This document shows positions 24,075 through 32,887 of a DNA stretch of 64,000 nt, in pieces. The DNA lies in assembly GCF_900101465.1 (NCBI RefSeq), contig NZ_FMZM01000009.1, positions 122,663 to 186,662 of the forward strand, read 5' to 3'. The translations under genes were made by a program, and so were the position numbers. Source of the DNA: Nocardioides lianchengensis (GTDB taxonomy: Bacteria > Actinomycetota > Actinomycetes > Propionibacteriales > Nocardioidaceae). The notes beneath the pieces were generated by a model. It ran no database searches, was not told the origin of the DNA, and saw only the letters and a program-made list of their open reading frames with translations. How positions within the stretch are numbered: position 1 is the stretch's first letter; every line of letters begins with the position of its first letter.

Positions 24075-24494
24075 GTGTCCACCGACCTCCCGCACGTCCA
24101 CCCCCGCCGCCGCGTGGCGCTGCTCGGCGTACGCGCCCTGGCCTGGATCGTCTACGCCTACGTCGTCGTGACCGAGGCGGTGCTGGCGCTCGGGTTCACG
24201 CTGCTGCTGTTCGGGGCCAACCCGGACGCGTCGTTCGTGGCGTGGTCGTACCGCTCGCTCGACCGGGCGATGGAGCCGTTCCGCGGCATCTTCACGCCGA
24301 TCGACCTGGGGCTGAGCGGCAGCCAGGAGGTCGGGGCCGTGCTCGACACGTCCGTGCTCTTCGCCATGCTCGTGTACGCCGTCGCGGCGTGGCTGGTCAG
24401 CTCGCTGCTCGACTGGATCGGCGGGTTCCTGGAGCGGTTGGCCGAAGCGGACGAGCGAGCGGTGGACCCGGGGACTACTGCAGGGCGGCCGTGA
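24075..24494 (+). CDS. YggT-like membrane protein
   Basis: 139 residues with two long hydrophobic segments (about 22-45 and 93-113). The loop RSLDRAMEPFRGIFTPID resembles the YggT motif in which a DP-x-RP stretch precedes the second helix. YggT proteins are linked to osmotic or cation stress and cell division. GTG 24075 chosen because longer frames run through the upstream repeats. Overlaps the cardiolipin synthase 3' end by 20 bp, tail to tail. Confidence 0.65.
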   Translation: MSTDLPHVHPRRRVALLGVRALAWIVYAYVVVTEAVLALGFTLLLFGANPDASFVAWSYRSLDRAMEPFRGIFTPIDLGLSGSQEVGAVLDTSVLFAMLVYAVAAWLVSSLLDWIGGFLERLAEADERAVDPGTTAGRP

Positions 24495-25941
24495 GCCGCA
24501 TGACGTTGTCGACGTACGCCGTCCACCAGCCGCGCCCGTGCCACTGCTCGGCGGTCAGCTCGGTCGACGCCGCACGGTAGCCGTCCTGGACGACCCCCAG
24601 CCCCTCGACGAGCGCCGTGCTCCGGGCGAAGAGGACGCACTCGTAGTTGAGCGCGAAGGAGCGGTAGTCCAGGTTCGACGACCCGATCACGGCGAGGTCG
24701 TCGTCGACGGTGAGGAACTTCGCGTGCAGGACGTACGGCGCCGGGTAGAGCCAGATGCGCACGCCGACGTCGAGCAACGCGCCGTAGTAGGAGCGCTGGG
24801 CGTGGGCGACCATGAACTGGTCGGCGACGGCCGAGACGAAGAGCTCCACCTCGACGCCGCGCTGGGCGGCCGTGGTCACGGCGTAGAGCAGGGTCTCGTC
24901 GGGGACGAAGTACGGCGAGGTGAGCGAGATCCGGCTGCGGGCGGCGTACAGCATCGAGTTGAAGAGCCGCAGGTTGTTCTCGGTGGCGAAGCCCGGCCCC
25001 GACGGGACCACCTGGGCCGCCACGCCGGGGACGCCCGACGCGAACGGGTCCGGAGCGGCCGGGCCGAGCGTGTGCGACACCGGCTCCCCGGTCTCGGCGA
25101 CCCAGTCGGTGGCGAACACCACCGCGAGCTGGCGGACGGCGGGCCCGCTGACCCGGGCGACCAGCTCCCGGTAGGTGAGGCCGCGCCGGTGGTTGCCGGG
25201 GTCGTCGTACCCGGGCTCGATGAGGTTCTGCGAGCCGATGAAGCCGACCCGGCCGTCGACGACCAGGATCTTGCGGTGGTTGCGCAGGTCGGGGCGCCGG
25301 ACCTGGCCACGGAGGGGGTCGATGCGCAGCATCGGCGCGTGCCGGATGCCGGCGTCCTGCAGCCGGCGCAGGAGGTCGCGGTAGCCCGGGACGCCGCGGC
25401 TCCCGAGGTGGTCGAAGAGGAGCCGGACCTCCACGCCGCGGGCGACCGCGGCCCGCAGTGCCTCGAAGAACCCGTCCGTGGCCTCGTCCCACGCGGCGAT
25501 GTAGAACTCCACGTGCACGAAGCGCTCGGCCCGCTCGACCTCGCGGCGCATCGCGTCGATGCTGCCCTGGTAGTCGGGCAGCACCTCGACGGTGTTGTCG
25601 TGGGACATCGGGAACGCGCCGAGGCGGCGGTTGAGCTCCGCCATCCCGGCGACCTCCCCCGGCGGCGGCTCCCGTACGACGGGCTGCGCGGGGACGGCCG
25701 CGAGGACGCGGTCGTTGACCTCGCGCTGCCACGTGCGCCGTCGCCGGCCGACGGAGGTCGACCCGACGAGGAGGAAGGCCACCACGCCGAGGAACGGGAC
25801 GGCGAGCACCAGGATCAGCCAGGCCATCGCCGTCGACGGCTTGCGGCCGGCGGGCAGGACTCCGAGGGCGACCACGCAGACGGCGGCGTGCAGCAGCGCC
25901 GCCGCCGCACCGAGTGCCGCGACGAGCCAGCCGGCGTCCAC
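24475..25941 (-). CDS. cls: Cardiolipin synthase (PLD family)
   Basis: 488 residues. Two N-terminal helices, the second in a WLILVLAVPFLGVVAFLLVG segment typical of Cls. Two HKD half-sites follow: HRKILVVDGRVGFIGSQN near residue 225 and HAKFLTVDDDLAVIGSSN near 405. Condenses phosphatidylglycerol (or CDP-DAG) to cardiolipin at the membrane. Full length for the bacterial Cls family. Confidence 0.95.
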   Translation of the reverse strand: MDAGWLVAALGAAAALLHAAVCVVALGVLPAGRKPSTAMAWLILVLAVPFLGVVAFLLVGSTSVGRRRRTWQREVNDRVLAAVPAQPVVREPPPGEVAGMAELNRRLGAFPMSHDNTVEVLPDYQGSIDAMRREVERAERFVHVEFYIAAWDEATDGFFEALRAAVARGVEVRLLFDHLGSRGVPGYRDLLRRLQDAGIRHAPMLRIDPLRGQVRRPDLRNHRKILVVDGRVGFIGSQNLIEPGYDDPGNHRRGLTYRELVARVSGPAVRQLAVVFATDWVAETGEPVSHTLGPAAPDPFASGVPGVAAQVVPSGPGFATENNLRLFNSMLYAARSRISLTSPYFVPDETLLYAVTTAAQRGVEVELFVSAVADQFMVAHAQRSYYGALLDVGVRIWLYPAPYVLHAKFLTVDDDLAVIGSSNLDYRSFALNYECVLFARSTALVEGLGVVQDGYRAASTELTAEQWHGRGWWTAYVDNVMRLTAALQ

Positions 25942-25945
25942 CGGG

Positions 25946-26230
25946 CTACCCGAGCAGCCGGAGCTTCGCGGCGGCGAACTCCTCGTCGGTCAGCGCACCG
26001 GACTCGTGCAGCGTGGCCAGTCGGGTGAGCTGGTCGCCGATGCCGGCCGAGGCGGCCGCGGCCGGGGCGGCCGCCTGCTGCTCGTAGGCCTCCGCCTCCG
26101 CCTCCTGCTCGGCGTTGCGCTGCTGCCGGCGGTCCAGGGCGTTGCGGGTCGCGGTGGCGGTGCCGGCGATGACCGCGGTGCGGGCCACGGTGCCCAGCAG
26201 GCCGGGCCGGCCGAAACGTCGCATCAACAT
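25946..26230 (-). CDS. SHOCT-domain protein
   Basis: 94 residues. Basic N-terminus (MLMRRFGRPG), a short hydrophobic stretch, an Ala/Glu/Gln-rich region, then the SHOCT module QLTRLATLHESGALTDEEFAAAKLRLLG. It follows the DUF6325 gene by 2 nt, so the two form an operon served by the palindrome at 26715. SHOCT modules are oligomerisation or tethering domains with no fixed activity. Confidence 0.85.
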   Translation of the reverse strand: MLMRRFGRPGLLGTVARTAVIAGTATATRNALDRRQQRNAEQEAEAEAYEQQAAAPAAAASAGIGDQLTRLATLHESGALTDEEFAAAKLRLLG

Positions 26231-26232
26231 GG

Positions 26233-26652
26233 TCAGCTCCTCTCGGCCGCGTAGGCCGCCGTGACGTCGGCCTCGGGGATCCGGGCGTAGAACGCGAGCT
26301 CGGCGCCCAGGTCGTCGAGCTGCCGGCTGACGTCGCGGGCCCACGCGTGCTCGATCACCGCCACCACGGCCTGCTGGTCGGGCGGGAGCGACACCGCGAA
26401 GGTCTCCAGGTCCTCGCCCGAGAGCAGCGTGTGCGGGTCGAAGGTGAGGCCGGCGAGCTCGGGGATCCGGAACATCTCGTGCTCGACGTCGCGCGCCTCC
26501 AGGACGCCGTCGTCGTCGCGCAGCAGGAAGACCAGGTCGATCAGGCGGACCGCCTGCTGGTCGACCGGACGGCGCAGGACGTCGGTCATCCGCTCGGGGC
26601 TGACCCCTAGTGGGAACGCCAGGCACAGCACCTCGACAGGTCCTCGCTCCAT
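26233..26652 (-). CDS. DUF6325-like protein
   Basis: 139 residues, soluble, alpha/beta. Begins MERGPVEVLCLAFP; a central acidic segment FLLRDDDGVLEARDVE and C-terminal helix VIEHAWARDVSRQLDDLGAELAF. This architecture, paired with a SHOCT protein, is recurrent in actinomycetes, with unknown function. Start ATG 26652 lies 63 nt from the edge of the 17-bp palindrome, giving a leader of about 28 nt after the TAGCCT -10 (26692-26687). Confidence 0.75.
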   Translation of the reverse strand: MERGPVEVLCLAFPLGVSPERMTDVLRRPVDQQAVRLIDLVFLLRDDDGVLEARDVEHEMFRIPELAGLTFDPHTLLSGEDLETFAVSLPPDQQAVVAVIEHAWARDVSRQLDDLGAELAFYARIPEADVTAAYAAERS

Positions 26653-26714
26653 CGGCCATCTCCCCTCGTGTCGGCTCGTCGTACGCAGGCTAGGAGCGCG
26701 CCGTGCGACGGGGG

Positions 26715-26731
26715 TCACCCCAATCAGGTGA
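26715..26731. promoter_or_regulatory. 17-bp palindrome, site 1
   Basis: TCACCCCAATCAGGTGA. Edge-to-start distances: 36 nt to GTG 26767 (+), 63 nt to ATG 26652 (-). -10 candidates: GACCAT at 26755 (+) and TAGCCT at 26692 (-). Divergent gene pair. Confidence 0.75.
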
Positions 26732-26766
26732 CCCGCATCGGGGCCGCGCGCACCGACCATCCGGGG

Positions 26767-27822
26767 GTGGACAGCACTTCGTCGCGCGCCCCCGACACCG
26801 GCCTCCCGCGCGGACTGGTGGTGCTCCTCGGCCTGGCCGCCGCGGTCATCGTCATCGCCGGGATGCGCGGCGCGGCCTCCCTGCTCGGACCGGCTTTCCT
26901 GGCCCTGGTCCTCACCATCGCGGCCCACCCAATGCGCGGGTGGCTCGACCGCTCCCTGCCGTCATGGCTGGCGACGCTGCTCTGCCTGCTGGTGGTGAAC
27001 CTGGTCATGGTCGCCCTGGCGGTGACCCTGGTGGCGGCGACGGCGCGGTTCGCGACGCTGCTGGCCGACTACGAGGCGGAGTTCAACGCGTGGACGCTCG
27101 ACGCCGCCGACCGGCTCCACCAGCTGGGCGTGTCCCCGGAGCAGATCCAGCACGTCGCCGACTCGTTCGACCTGTCCCGGCTCACCGGCCTGGTGACGGG
27201 GGCGGTCACCGGGGTCCTCGGCGTCGCCTCGAGCCTGGTGTTCATCGTGACCCTGGTCCTCTTCATGACCATCGACGGCAGCCAGTTCCCCCGGCACCTC
27301 ACCGAGGCCGCCCGGGTGCGGCCCGGCCCGGTCGACGCGCTGGCCACGTTCGCCCACGGGACCCGCAGCTACCTGCTGGTGTCCACCGTCTTCGGGCTCA
27401 TCGTCGCCGTGCTCGACACCGCCGTGCTCGCGCTGCTCGACGTACCCGCACCGGTCCTGTGGGGGCTGCTGGCGTTCCTGACCAACTACATCCCCAACAT
27501 CGGGTTCGTCATCGGCCTGGTCCCGCCGGCGGTGCTCGCGCTGCTCGAGGGCGGTCCGGGGCTATTCCTCGCGGTCGTGGTCATCTACTCGGTGCTCAAC
27601 GTGGTGATCCAGTCGGTCATCCAGCCGAAGGTCGTCGGCGACGCGGTCGGACTGTCGACCACGCTGACCTTCCTGTCGCTGGTGTTCTGGTCGTGGGTCA
27701 TCGGGCCGCTCGGCGCGATCCTGGCCATCCCGCTGAGCCTGCTGGTCCGGTCGCTGCTCGTGGACGCCGACCCGGCGAACCGGTGGCTCAGCCCGCTCGT
27801 GGCCAACCGCGACGCACCGTGA
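26767..27822 (+). CDS. AI-2E family transporter-like membrane protein
   Basis: 351 residues, about 8 helices with the family's long loop between helices 3 and 4 (FATLLADYEAEFN to VADSFDLSR). FLTNYIPNIGFVIGLVPP and IYSVLNVVIQSVIQPKVVGDAVGLS are hallmark AI-2E segments. Members export autoinducer-2 or act as Na+/H+ antiporters. GTG 26767 coincides with the predicted transcription start, so the mRNA is probably leaderless. GTGA overlap with the SulP gene. Confidence 0.9.
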   Translation: MDSTSSRAPDTGLPRGLVVLLGLAAAVIVIAGMRGAASLLGPAFLALVLTIAAHPMRGWLDRSLPSWLATLLCLLVVNLVMVALAVTLVAATARFATLLADYEAEFNAWTLDAADRLHQLGVSPEQIQHVADSFDLSRLTGLVTGAVTGVLGVASSLVFIVTLVLFMTIDGSQFPRHLTEAARVRPGPVDALATFAHGTRSYLLVSTVFGLIVAVLDTAVLALLDVPAPVLWGLLAFLTNYIPNIGFVIGLVPPAVLALLEGGPGLFLAVVVIYSVLNVVIQSVIQPKVVGDAVGLSTTLTFLSLVFWSWVIGPLGAILAIPLSLLVRSLLVDADPANRWLSPLVANRDAP

Positions 27823-29534
27823 GCGGCGACGAGCCGGAGTCCCGCGCGTGGATCCAGGCCTGGCTCGGCGACCTGCGGCCCCGGCGCCGGCACTTCCGCT
27901 CCGACCTGGTCGCCGGGCTGCCGGGTGCCATCTCCAGCGTCCCGGACGGGATGGCGGCCAGCGTCCTGGCGGGGGTCAACCCGGCCCACGGTCTCTACGC
28001 CTCCTTCGCCGGGCCGGTCGCCGGCGGGGTGTCCAGCTCGACCCGGCTGATGGTCGTCACGACCACCAGCGCGGCCGCCCTGGCCGCCGGCTCCGCCGTC
28101 GAGTCGTTCGGTCCCGACCAGCGCTCGGACGCGCTGCTGTGGCTGACCCTGATGGGGGGTACGGCGATGGTCGCGGCGGCGCTGCTCAACCTCAGCCGGT
28201 TCGCCCGCTTCGTGTCCCGCTCCGTCCTCGTCGGGTTCCTCGCCGGGGTGTCGGTCAACATGGTGCTCGGCCAGCTGCCCGACCTGCTGGGGATCGCCGC
28301 CGACGGGGACCTGGCGATCACCCGCGCCGCGGACGTCGTACGACGGCTGCCGGACGTCGACGGTCCGTCCGCCGCCGCGGGCCTGGTCGCGCTGCTGGTC
28401 CTGGTCGTCCTGGGTCGGACGCCGGTGGCGGTGCTGGGGTCGCTGCTGGCCCTCGCCGTCCCGACCGTCGCCGTGCTGCTGGTCGGGGCCGGGTCGGTGG
28501 CGCTGGTCGAGGACACCGGACGGATCCCCCACGGCCTGCCGCCCCCGCAGCTGCCCGACCCGGCCGCGTTCGACCTGTCGCTGGTCGGCGGCGCGCTCGC
28601 CGTGGCCGCGCTGGTGCTCGTCCAGGGCGTCGGCGTCGCTGAGGCGGTCCCCAACCCGGACGGCTCCCCCACCTCGACCCGCCGCGACTTCACGTCGCAG
28701 GGACTCGCCAACGCCGCCTCCGGCCTCTTCGGCGGGATGCCGGTCGGCGGGTCCGTCGGGCAGACGGCGCTCAACGTCAGCGCCGGCGCCCGCTCCCGCT
28801 GGGCGTCGATCTGGTCCGGCCTGTGGATGGCGGTCATCCTGCTCGCGTTCTCGGGCGTCGTCGGCGAGGTCGCGATGCCGACCCTCGCGGCCGTCCTCGT
28901 CTACGCCGGCTGGGGCAGCGTCCACCCCCGCGAGCTGCTCGCCGTGGCCCGGGCCGGCCGGATCCCGGCGGTCGCCATGCTCGGCACCCTGGGGGCCGTC
29001 CTGGTCCTCCCGGTGGCCGAGGCGGTGGCGGTCGGGGTGGTCGCGTCGCTGCTCCTCCAGCTCAACCAGGACTCCCTCGACCTGCGGGTCGTCCGCCTGG
29101 TCCGCACCCCCGACGGCGCCGTGCGCGAGGAGCCGCTCCCGACCGAGGTCGGACCCGGGGACGTCGTGGTCGTGAACGTCTACGGGTCGCTGTTCTACGC
29201 CGGCGCGCGCACCCTCCAGCGCCGGCTGCCGGTCCCGCGGCCGGGCGGTCCCGTCGTGGTGCTGCGGCTGCGGGGCCGGACCACCCTCGGCGCGACGTTC
29301 CTGAAGGTCGTCGGCGACTACGCGCAGCAGCTCGCGGCCGCCGACGGCGAGCTGTACCTGACCGGGGTCGACCCGGACGTCGCCGCCTCCTGGCGGGACG
29401 GCCCGCTGGCCGGGGCGGCCGGCCACCTGCACGTCGTACCGGCCACGGAGGTGCTGGGCGCGTCGACGTGGGCCGCGGTCGCGGCCGCGACGGGTGAGCC
29501 GCCCGGCCCGGTCCACGCGGTGCGCCCGTCGTGA
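27819..29534 (+). CDS. SulP-family anion transporter 1
   Basis: 571 residues. SulP core (FRSDLVAGLPGAISSVPDGMAASVLAGVNPAHGLYA near residue 25; GMPVGGSVGQTALNVSAGARS near 310) and a C-terminal STAS-like domain (DVVVVNVYGSLFYAGARTLQRRLP). Transports sulfate, bicarbonate or related anions. Middle gene of a coupled trio with the AI-2E-like gene upstream and FUSC gene downstream (4-nt overlaps at both ends), all from palindrome site 1. Confidence 0.92.
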   Translation: MSGDEPESRAWIQAWLGDLRPRRRHFRSDLVAGLPGAISSVPDGMAASVLAGVNPAHGLYASFAGPVAGGVSSSTRLMVVTTTSAAALAAGSAVESFGPDQRSDALLWLTLMGGTAMVAAALLNLSRFARFVSRSVLVGFLAGVSVNMVLGQLPDLLGIAADGDLAITRAADVVRRLPDVDGPSAAAGLVALLVLVVLGRTPVAVLGSLLALAVPTVAVLLVGAGSVALVEDTGRIPHGLPPPQLPDPAAFDLSLVGGALAVAALVLVQGVGVAEAVPNPDGSPTSTRRDFTSQGLANAASGLFGGMPVGGSVGQTALNVSAGARSRWASIWSGLWMAVILLAFSGVVGEVAMPTLAAVLVYAGWGSVHPRELLAVARAGRIPAVAMLGTLGAVLVLPVAEAVAVGVVASLLLQLNQDSLDLRVVRLVRTPDGAVREEPLPTEVGPGDVVVVNVYGSLFYAGARTLQRRLPVPRPGGPVVVLRLRGRTTLGATFLKVVGDYAQQLAAADGELYLTGVDPDVAASWRDGPLAGAAGHLHVVPATEVLGASTWAAVAAATGEPPGPVHAVRPS

Positions 29535-30490
29535 CGCCCCCGCGTGTCGCCTGGGACCGGGCGGCCCTGGTCCGAGGTGCCGTCCTCGGCGCGCCCGCGG
29601 CCGTGGTCGCGGCGGGCGACGTCCGACTGGGGGCGGTGCTGGCCGTCGGCCTGGTGCCGGCGACCGCCGTCCCGCTGCCGCCGCGCCGCCGCGACCGCGC
29701 CCGGGTCGCGCTGCTCGGCAGCCTCGTCGCCGCGTCGCTCGTGCTGGGTGGGCTGCTCGCCCGGTGGCCGCCGGCCGCCGTCGTGGGGATCCTGGTGCTC
29801 GCGGTCGGCGCCGCCCGGCTGGCCAGCGTCCGGCCCCGGCTGTCCCTGGTCCTCTACCTCTGCCTGCCCCTGACCGCGGTCGGGTTCAGCTTCCCGGGGC
29901 TCGCGACCGTCGGGCGGCTCGCCGCCGTGATGGTCGCCGGCTCGGTGTGGGCGGCCCTGGTCGGCCTGGCCTGGCCCGCCGGACCCGACCGCCCGGACCC
30001 ACCATCCCCACCGGCCGGTACGACGGACCGCGGGCTGGTCGGGTTCGGCCTCCGGGCCGGGCTGGCCGGCGCCGTCTGTACCGCGATCGGCTTCGCCGCC
30101 GACCTCGAGCACGTCGGCTGGGCCCCCACCGCCGCGCTGCTCGTCATGCGGCCGAGCCCGCGGTTGCAGGCGACCCGATCCTGGAACCGGGTCGCCGACG
30201 TCGTCCTGGGGGCGGCGCTCGCAGTGGCCACCGTGACCCTGGACGTCCCCGCACCGGTGGTCGCCCTGCTCGTGCTCGCGACCGTGATGACGATGACCGC
30301 CGTGGCCGGCAGCGGCTGGTACCTGACGCCGCTCTTCACGACCTTCCTCGTGCTCCTGCTGCTGCTCGCCGGCGACGTCGACGACGCGACGACGCGCTTC
30401 CGGGAGCGGGTCGGGGAGACCCTGCTCGGGGTGGGCGTCGCCGCGATCGTCAGCGTCTCGGCGCGGGCCCTCAGTCGTCGGGGATCGTGA
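29531..30490 (+). CDS. FUSC-family membrane protein
   Basis: 319 residues with about ten hydrophobic stretches in two clusters split by a Pro/Asp-rich linker (near 155-170). The second cluster carries FGLRAGLAGAVCTAIGFAADLEHVGWAPTAALLVMRP and the W-N-R-V-A-D motif common to FUSC (aromatic acid exporter-like) proteins. GTG overlaps the SulP stop. The 3' end overlaps the convergent small gene by 20 bp. Confidence 0.85.
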   Translation: MTPPRVAWDRAALVRGAVLGAPAAVVAAGDVRLGAVLAVGLVPATAVPLPPRRRDRARVALLGSLVAASLVLGGLLARWPPAAVVGILVLAVGAARLASVRPRLSLVLYLCLPLTAVGFSFPGLATVGRLAAVMVAGSVWAALVGLAWPAGPDRPDPPSPPAGTTDRGLVGFGLRAGLAGAVCTAIGFAADLEHVGWAPTAALLVMRPSPRLQATRSWNRVADVVLGAALAVATVTLDVPAPVVALLVLATVMTMTAVAGSGWYLTPLFTTFLVLLLLLAGDVDDATTRFRERVGETLLGVGVAAIVSVSARALSRRGS

Positions 30491-30671
30491 CCACCTCGAC
30501 GACGCTGATGCCGAGCGAGCTGAGCAGGTTGAGCACCCCCTGCAGCTCCTGCTGGTCGAGCAGCTCACCGGTCAGGGTGGTCTGGGCCCGGTGGTGGCGA
30601 GCCGTCAGGTGGGGGAAGGCGCCGGCGAGCTCGTCGGACACCTCGGCGTCCACGCGGATCATCATCTTCAC
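30471..30671 (-). CDS. Small conserved-looking soluble protein
   Basis: 66 residues, starting GTGAAG and overlapping the stop of the GAP-family gene (GTGA). Ferredoxin-like pattern: MIRVDAEVSDE, then QTTLTGELLDQQELQGVLNLLSSLGISVVEV, as in small proteins encoded beside actinobacterial GAP/LysE-like genes. No catalytic residue. Co-transcribed with the GAP gene from palindrome site 2. Confidence 0.65.
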   Translation of the reverse strand: MKMMIRVDAEVSDELAGAFPHLTARHHRAQTTLTGELLDQQELQGVLNLLSSLGISVVEVVTIPDD

Positions 30672-31339
30672 CACGCCGCCACCCCCTGGCCGAGGATCGT
30701 CACGCCGATGACCAGCAGCAGCACGGTCATGACCGCGGCGTTGTGGACGGTCAGCCACTGCCGGAGCTCGTCGAGGGGCTGCTGCATCCGCTGCTGCGCG
30801 ACCAGGTAGGCGAGCACCGGCACCACCACCGTGCACGAGCCGAGGGCCACGAAGAGCAGGACGGCGACCACGGTCTTCCCGGCGGACAGCCCACCGGTGC
30901 CGATGGTGACGCCAGCGCTGAGGCACAGGGTGAGGTTCTTCGGGTTGGCCCCGGACAGCAGCATCCCGAGGCCGAGGGCCTTGGTCGCCGTGACGGTGTC
31001 GAGGGCGCTCATCCACCCCGGCATGACCGGGTCCTCGCCCGGGTGCGGCCGGCCGCGCCAGGTCCGGAGCGCGAGCAGCACCGCGAGCACCCCGAGGAGG
31101 ATCTTCAGGACGGCCGCCAGCGTCGAGGGGTCCCCGTCCTCGGTGTCGTCGACGGGGTCGACGGCCACCGCGACGGCGACCACCACCGCGCCGATGCCGA
31201 GCACCCAGCCCAGACCGAAGGCGACCGAGGCGGCCCGGGCGTGCGGCGCGAGCAGCATCAGGATCACGGCGATGACCGGCACGGGCGAGACGGCCACGCC
31301 GAGGGCCACGGGCAGCAGCTCACCGATGACCTCGCCCAC
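30668..31339 (-). CDS. GAP (Sap/LysE-like) family membrane protein 1
   Basis: 223 residues with six helices. VALGVAVSPVPVIAVILMLL in helix 1 and LLSGANPKNLTLCLSAG in helix 4 carry the P and NPKN motifs of LysE-related GAP proteins, some of which move glycopeptidolipids in mycobacteria. GTG 31339 has an AGGAGT site and lies 62 nt from the palindrome edge; -10 is TACGGT at 31377-31372. Confidence 0.82.
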   Translation of the reverse strand: MGEVIGELLPVALGVAVSPVPVIAVILMLLAPHARAASVAFGLGWVLGIGAVVVAVAVAVDPVDDTEDGDPSTLAAVLKILLGVLAVLLALRTWRGRPHPGEDPVMPGWMSALDTVTATKALGLGMLLSGANPKNLTLCLSAGVTIGTGGLSAGKTVVAVLLFVALGSCTVVVPVLAYLVAQQRMQQPLDELRQWLTVHNAAVMTVLLLVIGVTILGQGVAAW

Positions 31340-31400
31340 CGTGACTCCTCCTCTGCCCTCGACGTGCCGCGACCGTAGGCGCGGCCACCCGGACAGGGGT

Positions 31401-31417
31401 TCACGAGTTTCGGGCGA
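31401..31417. promoter_or_regulatory. 17-bp palindrome, site 2 (variant)
   Basis: TCACGAGTTTCGGGCGA. 35 nt to GTG 31452 (+, -10 GACGGT at 31441) and 62 nt to GTG 31339 (-, -10 TACGGT). Weaker symmetry than sites 4, 7 and 8 but the same spacing. Confidence 0.65.
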
Positions 31418-31451
31418 AGCACGGGCCCGTCGTACCGCCCGACGGTGGGGC

Positions 31452-32303
31452 GTGGCCACGACCGCGAGCGCCTGGGCCGTCGACGTGCCGGTCGTCGGAC
31501 TCGACCTGACCGTCTCCAGCGTGCTGTGGGGAGCCGCGGTCGCGCTCGCCACCACCCTCGTCGCCCGGTACGCCGCCCGCGCGACCCTCCACCTCGGGCA
31601 CCGGGTCCAGGGCGTCGCCGACGACCTCGCGCTGCAGGCGTCGCGGGTGGTGCGCTACTTCGTGATCCTGGTCGGCGCCGGGGTCGTGCTGGCCATCCTG
31701 GGCGCGCCGGTCCAGCCGCTGCTCGCCGCCATGCTGCTGGTCCTGGGCGCCGCGTTCCTGATGCTGCGTGGCATCGCCGACAACTTCGGGGCCGCCCTGG
31801 TCATCCAGACCCGGCACCCGGTCCGGCTCGGGGACCTGGTCGAGTCCGGCGGCCACCAGGGTCACGTCGCCGACCTGAACTCCCGCTCGGTCGTGCTGGC
31901 GGCGCTCGACGGGCGGACCGTGCACATCCCCAACCGGCGGTTCATGGACGAGCCGCTGGTCAACCACTCCACCCGCGGCGCGGTGCGCTCGGAGATCCAG
32001 GTCCGCGTCGCCCACCCGGAGCCCGGGCCGGCGACCGGGCCGGCGACCGGGGAGGCTCTGGTCGCCACCGCGGCGGGCGTCCACGGCGTGCTGCCCTCCC
32101 CGGCGCCGCACGTGCTGCTGGTCGCCGTCGACGCCGGCCGGGTCACCTACGCCCTCCGGTTCTGGCACCACCCCGACGCCGGCCCCCAGGTCGCCTCGCA
32201 CGTGACCGCGGCGCTCCACGAGGACCTGGTCGCCGCCGGTCGGCCCGCCGCCCTCGCCTGGCCACCGCCCGACGCCCCGCTCACCGCCCCCGGCGACCTC
32301 TGA
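31452..32303 (+). CDS. MscS-type mechanosensitive channel
   Basis: 283 residues. Three hydrophobic segments; pore-helix AAMLLVLGAAFLMLRGIADNFGAALVI and beta domain VRLGDLVESGGHQGHVADLNSRSVVLAALDGRTVHIPNRRFMDEPLVN match MscS. Opens on membrane tension to release solutes. GTG 31452 sits at the predicted transcription start, so leaderless. Confidence 0.9.
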   Translation: MATTASAWAVDVPVVGLDLTVSSVLWGAAVALATTLVARYAARATLHLGHRVQGVADDLALQASRVVRYFVILVGAGVVLAILGAPVQPLLAAMLLVLGAAFLMLRGIADNFGAALVIQTRHPVRLGDLVESGGHQGHVADLNSRSVVLAALDGRTVHIPNRRFMDEPLVNHSTRGAVRSEIQVRVAHPEPGPATGPATGEALVATAAGVHGVLPSPAPHVLLVAVDAGRVTYALRFWHHPDAGPQVASHVTAALHEDLVAAGRPAALAWPPPDAPLTAPGDL

Positions 32304-32326
32304 CCCGTACGACGAAGGAGTCCCCC

Positions 32327-32887
32327 ATGTCCGCCGCCCTGCTCGTCCTCGTCGGTGCCGTCCTGTGCTTCCTGGGCGCCTTCTCCGTCCGGGTCGCCGT
32401 GCTGGCCGCCGGGTTCGGGACCGGTTGGCTGCTCGCCACGGCCCTGGGCGCCTCGACCACCACCGTGCTGCTGGTCGCCGGCGCCGGCGCCGTCGTCTCC
32501 TTCGTGTCGACGTACCTGCTCTCGGCCTTCCTGTTCTTCGTCGCGGGCGTCGTCGTCGGCTCGGTGGTCGGGGCGCGGCTGTTCGTCGTCGTCGACCGGG
32601 GCGACTCCGACTGGCTGCTCTCGGTCGTGTTCGTGCCGGCGGTCGCGGTGGTCTGCGGTCTGCTCGCCGACCGGTGGCGGCAGCGGTTCCTGGGCTGGGC
32701 GACGGCGGCCGCCGGGTCCGCGCTGCTGCTGTCCGGGATCGGCCGGCTCGGGACCGACTCGACCGGGTGGTACTGGCGACCCGACACCGCGACCGGCACG
32801 ACTGTGTTCGCGGTGTCCTGGCTGGTGCTCACCCTGGTCGGGCACCGGGTCCAGCTGGGCAGCCGCCGCGATCAGCCCGCCAGCTGA
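32327..32887 (+). CDS. TMEM198/DUF4203-like multi-pass membrane protein
   Basis: 186 residues, about seven hydrophobic segments with Gly/Ala-rich helices and a short acidic loop (VVDRGDSDW). GAAGGAG ribosome-binding site 7 nt before ATG 32327. It follows the MscS gene by 23 bp and should share its promoter. Overlaps the convergent GAP-like gene by 16 bp. Function unknown. Confidence 0.7.
   Translation: MSAALLVLVGAVLCFLGAFSVRVAVLAAGFGTGWLLATALGASTTTVLLVAGAGAVVSFVSTYLLSAFLFFVAGVVVGSVVGARLFVVVDRGDSDWLLSVVFVPAVAVVCGLLADRWRQRFLGWATAAAGSALLLSGIGRLGTDSTGWYWRPDTATGTTVFAVSWLVLTLVGHRVQLGSRRDQPAS

Noticed and set aside
23735..24580. Open frames running through the 95-bp repeats into the YggT-like gene
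   Set aside because: Their N-terminal parts only translate the repeat twice; the conserved membrane protein begins at 24075.
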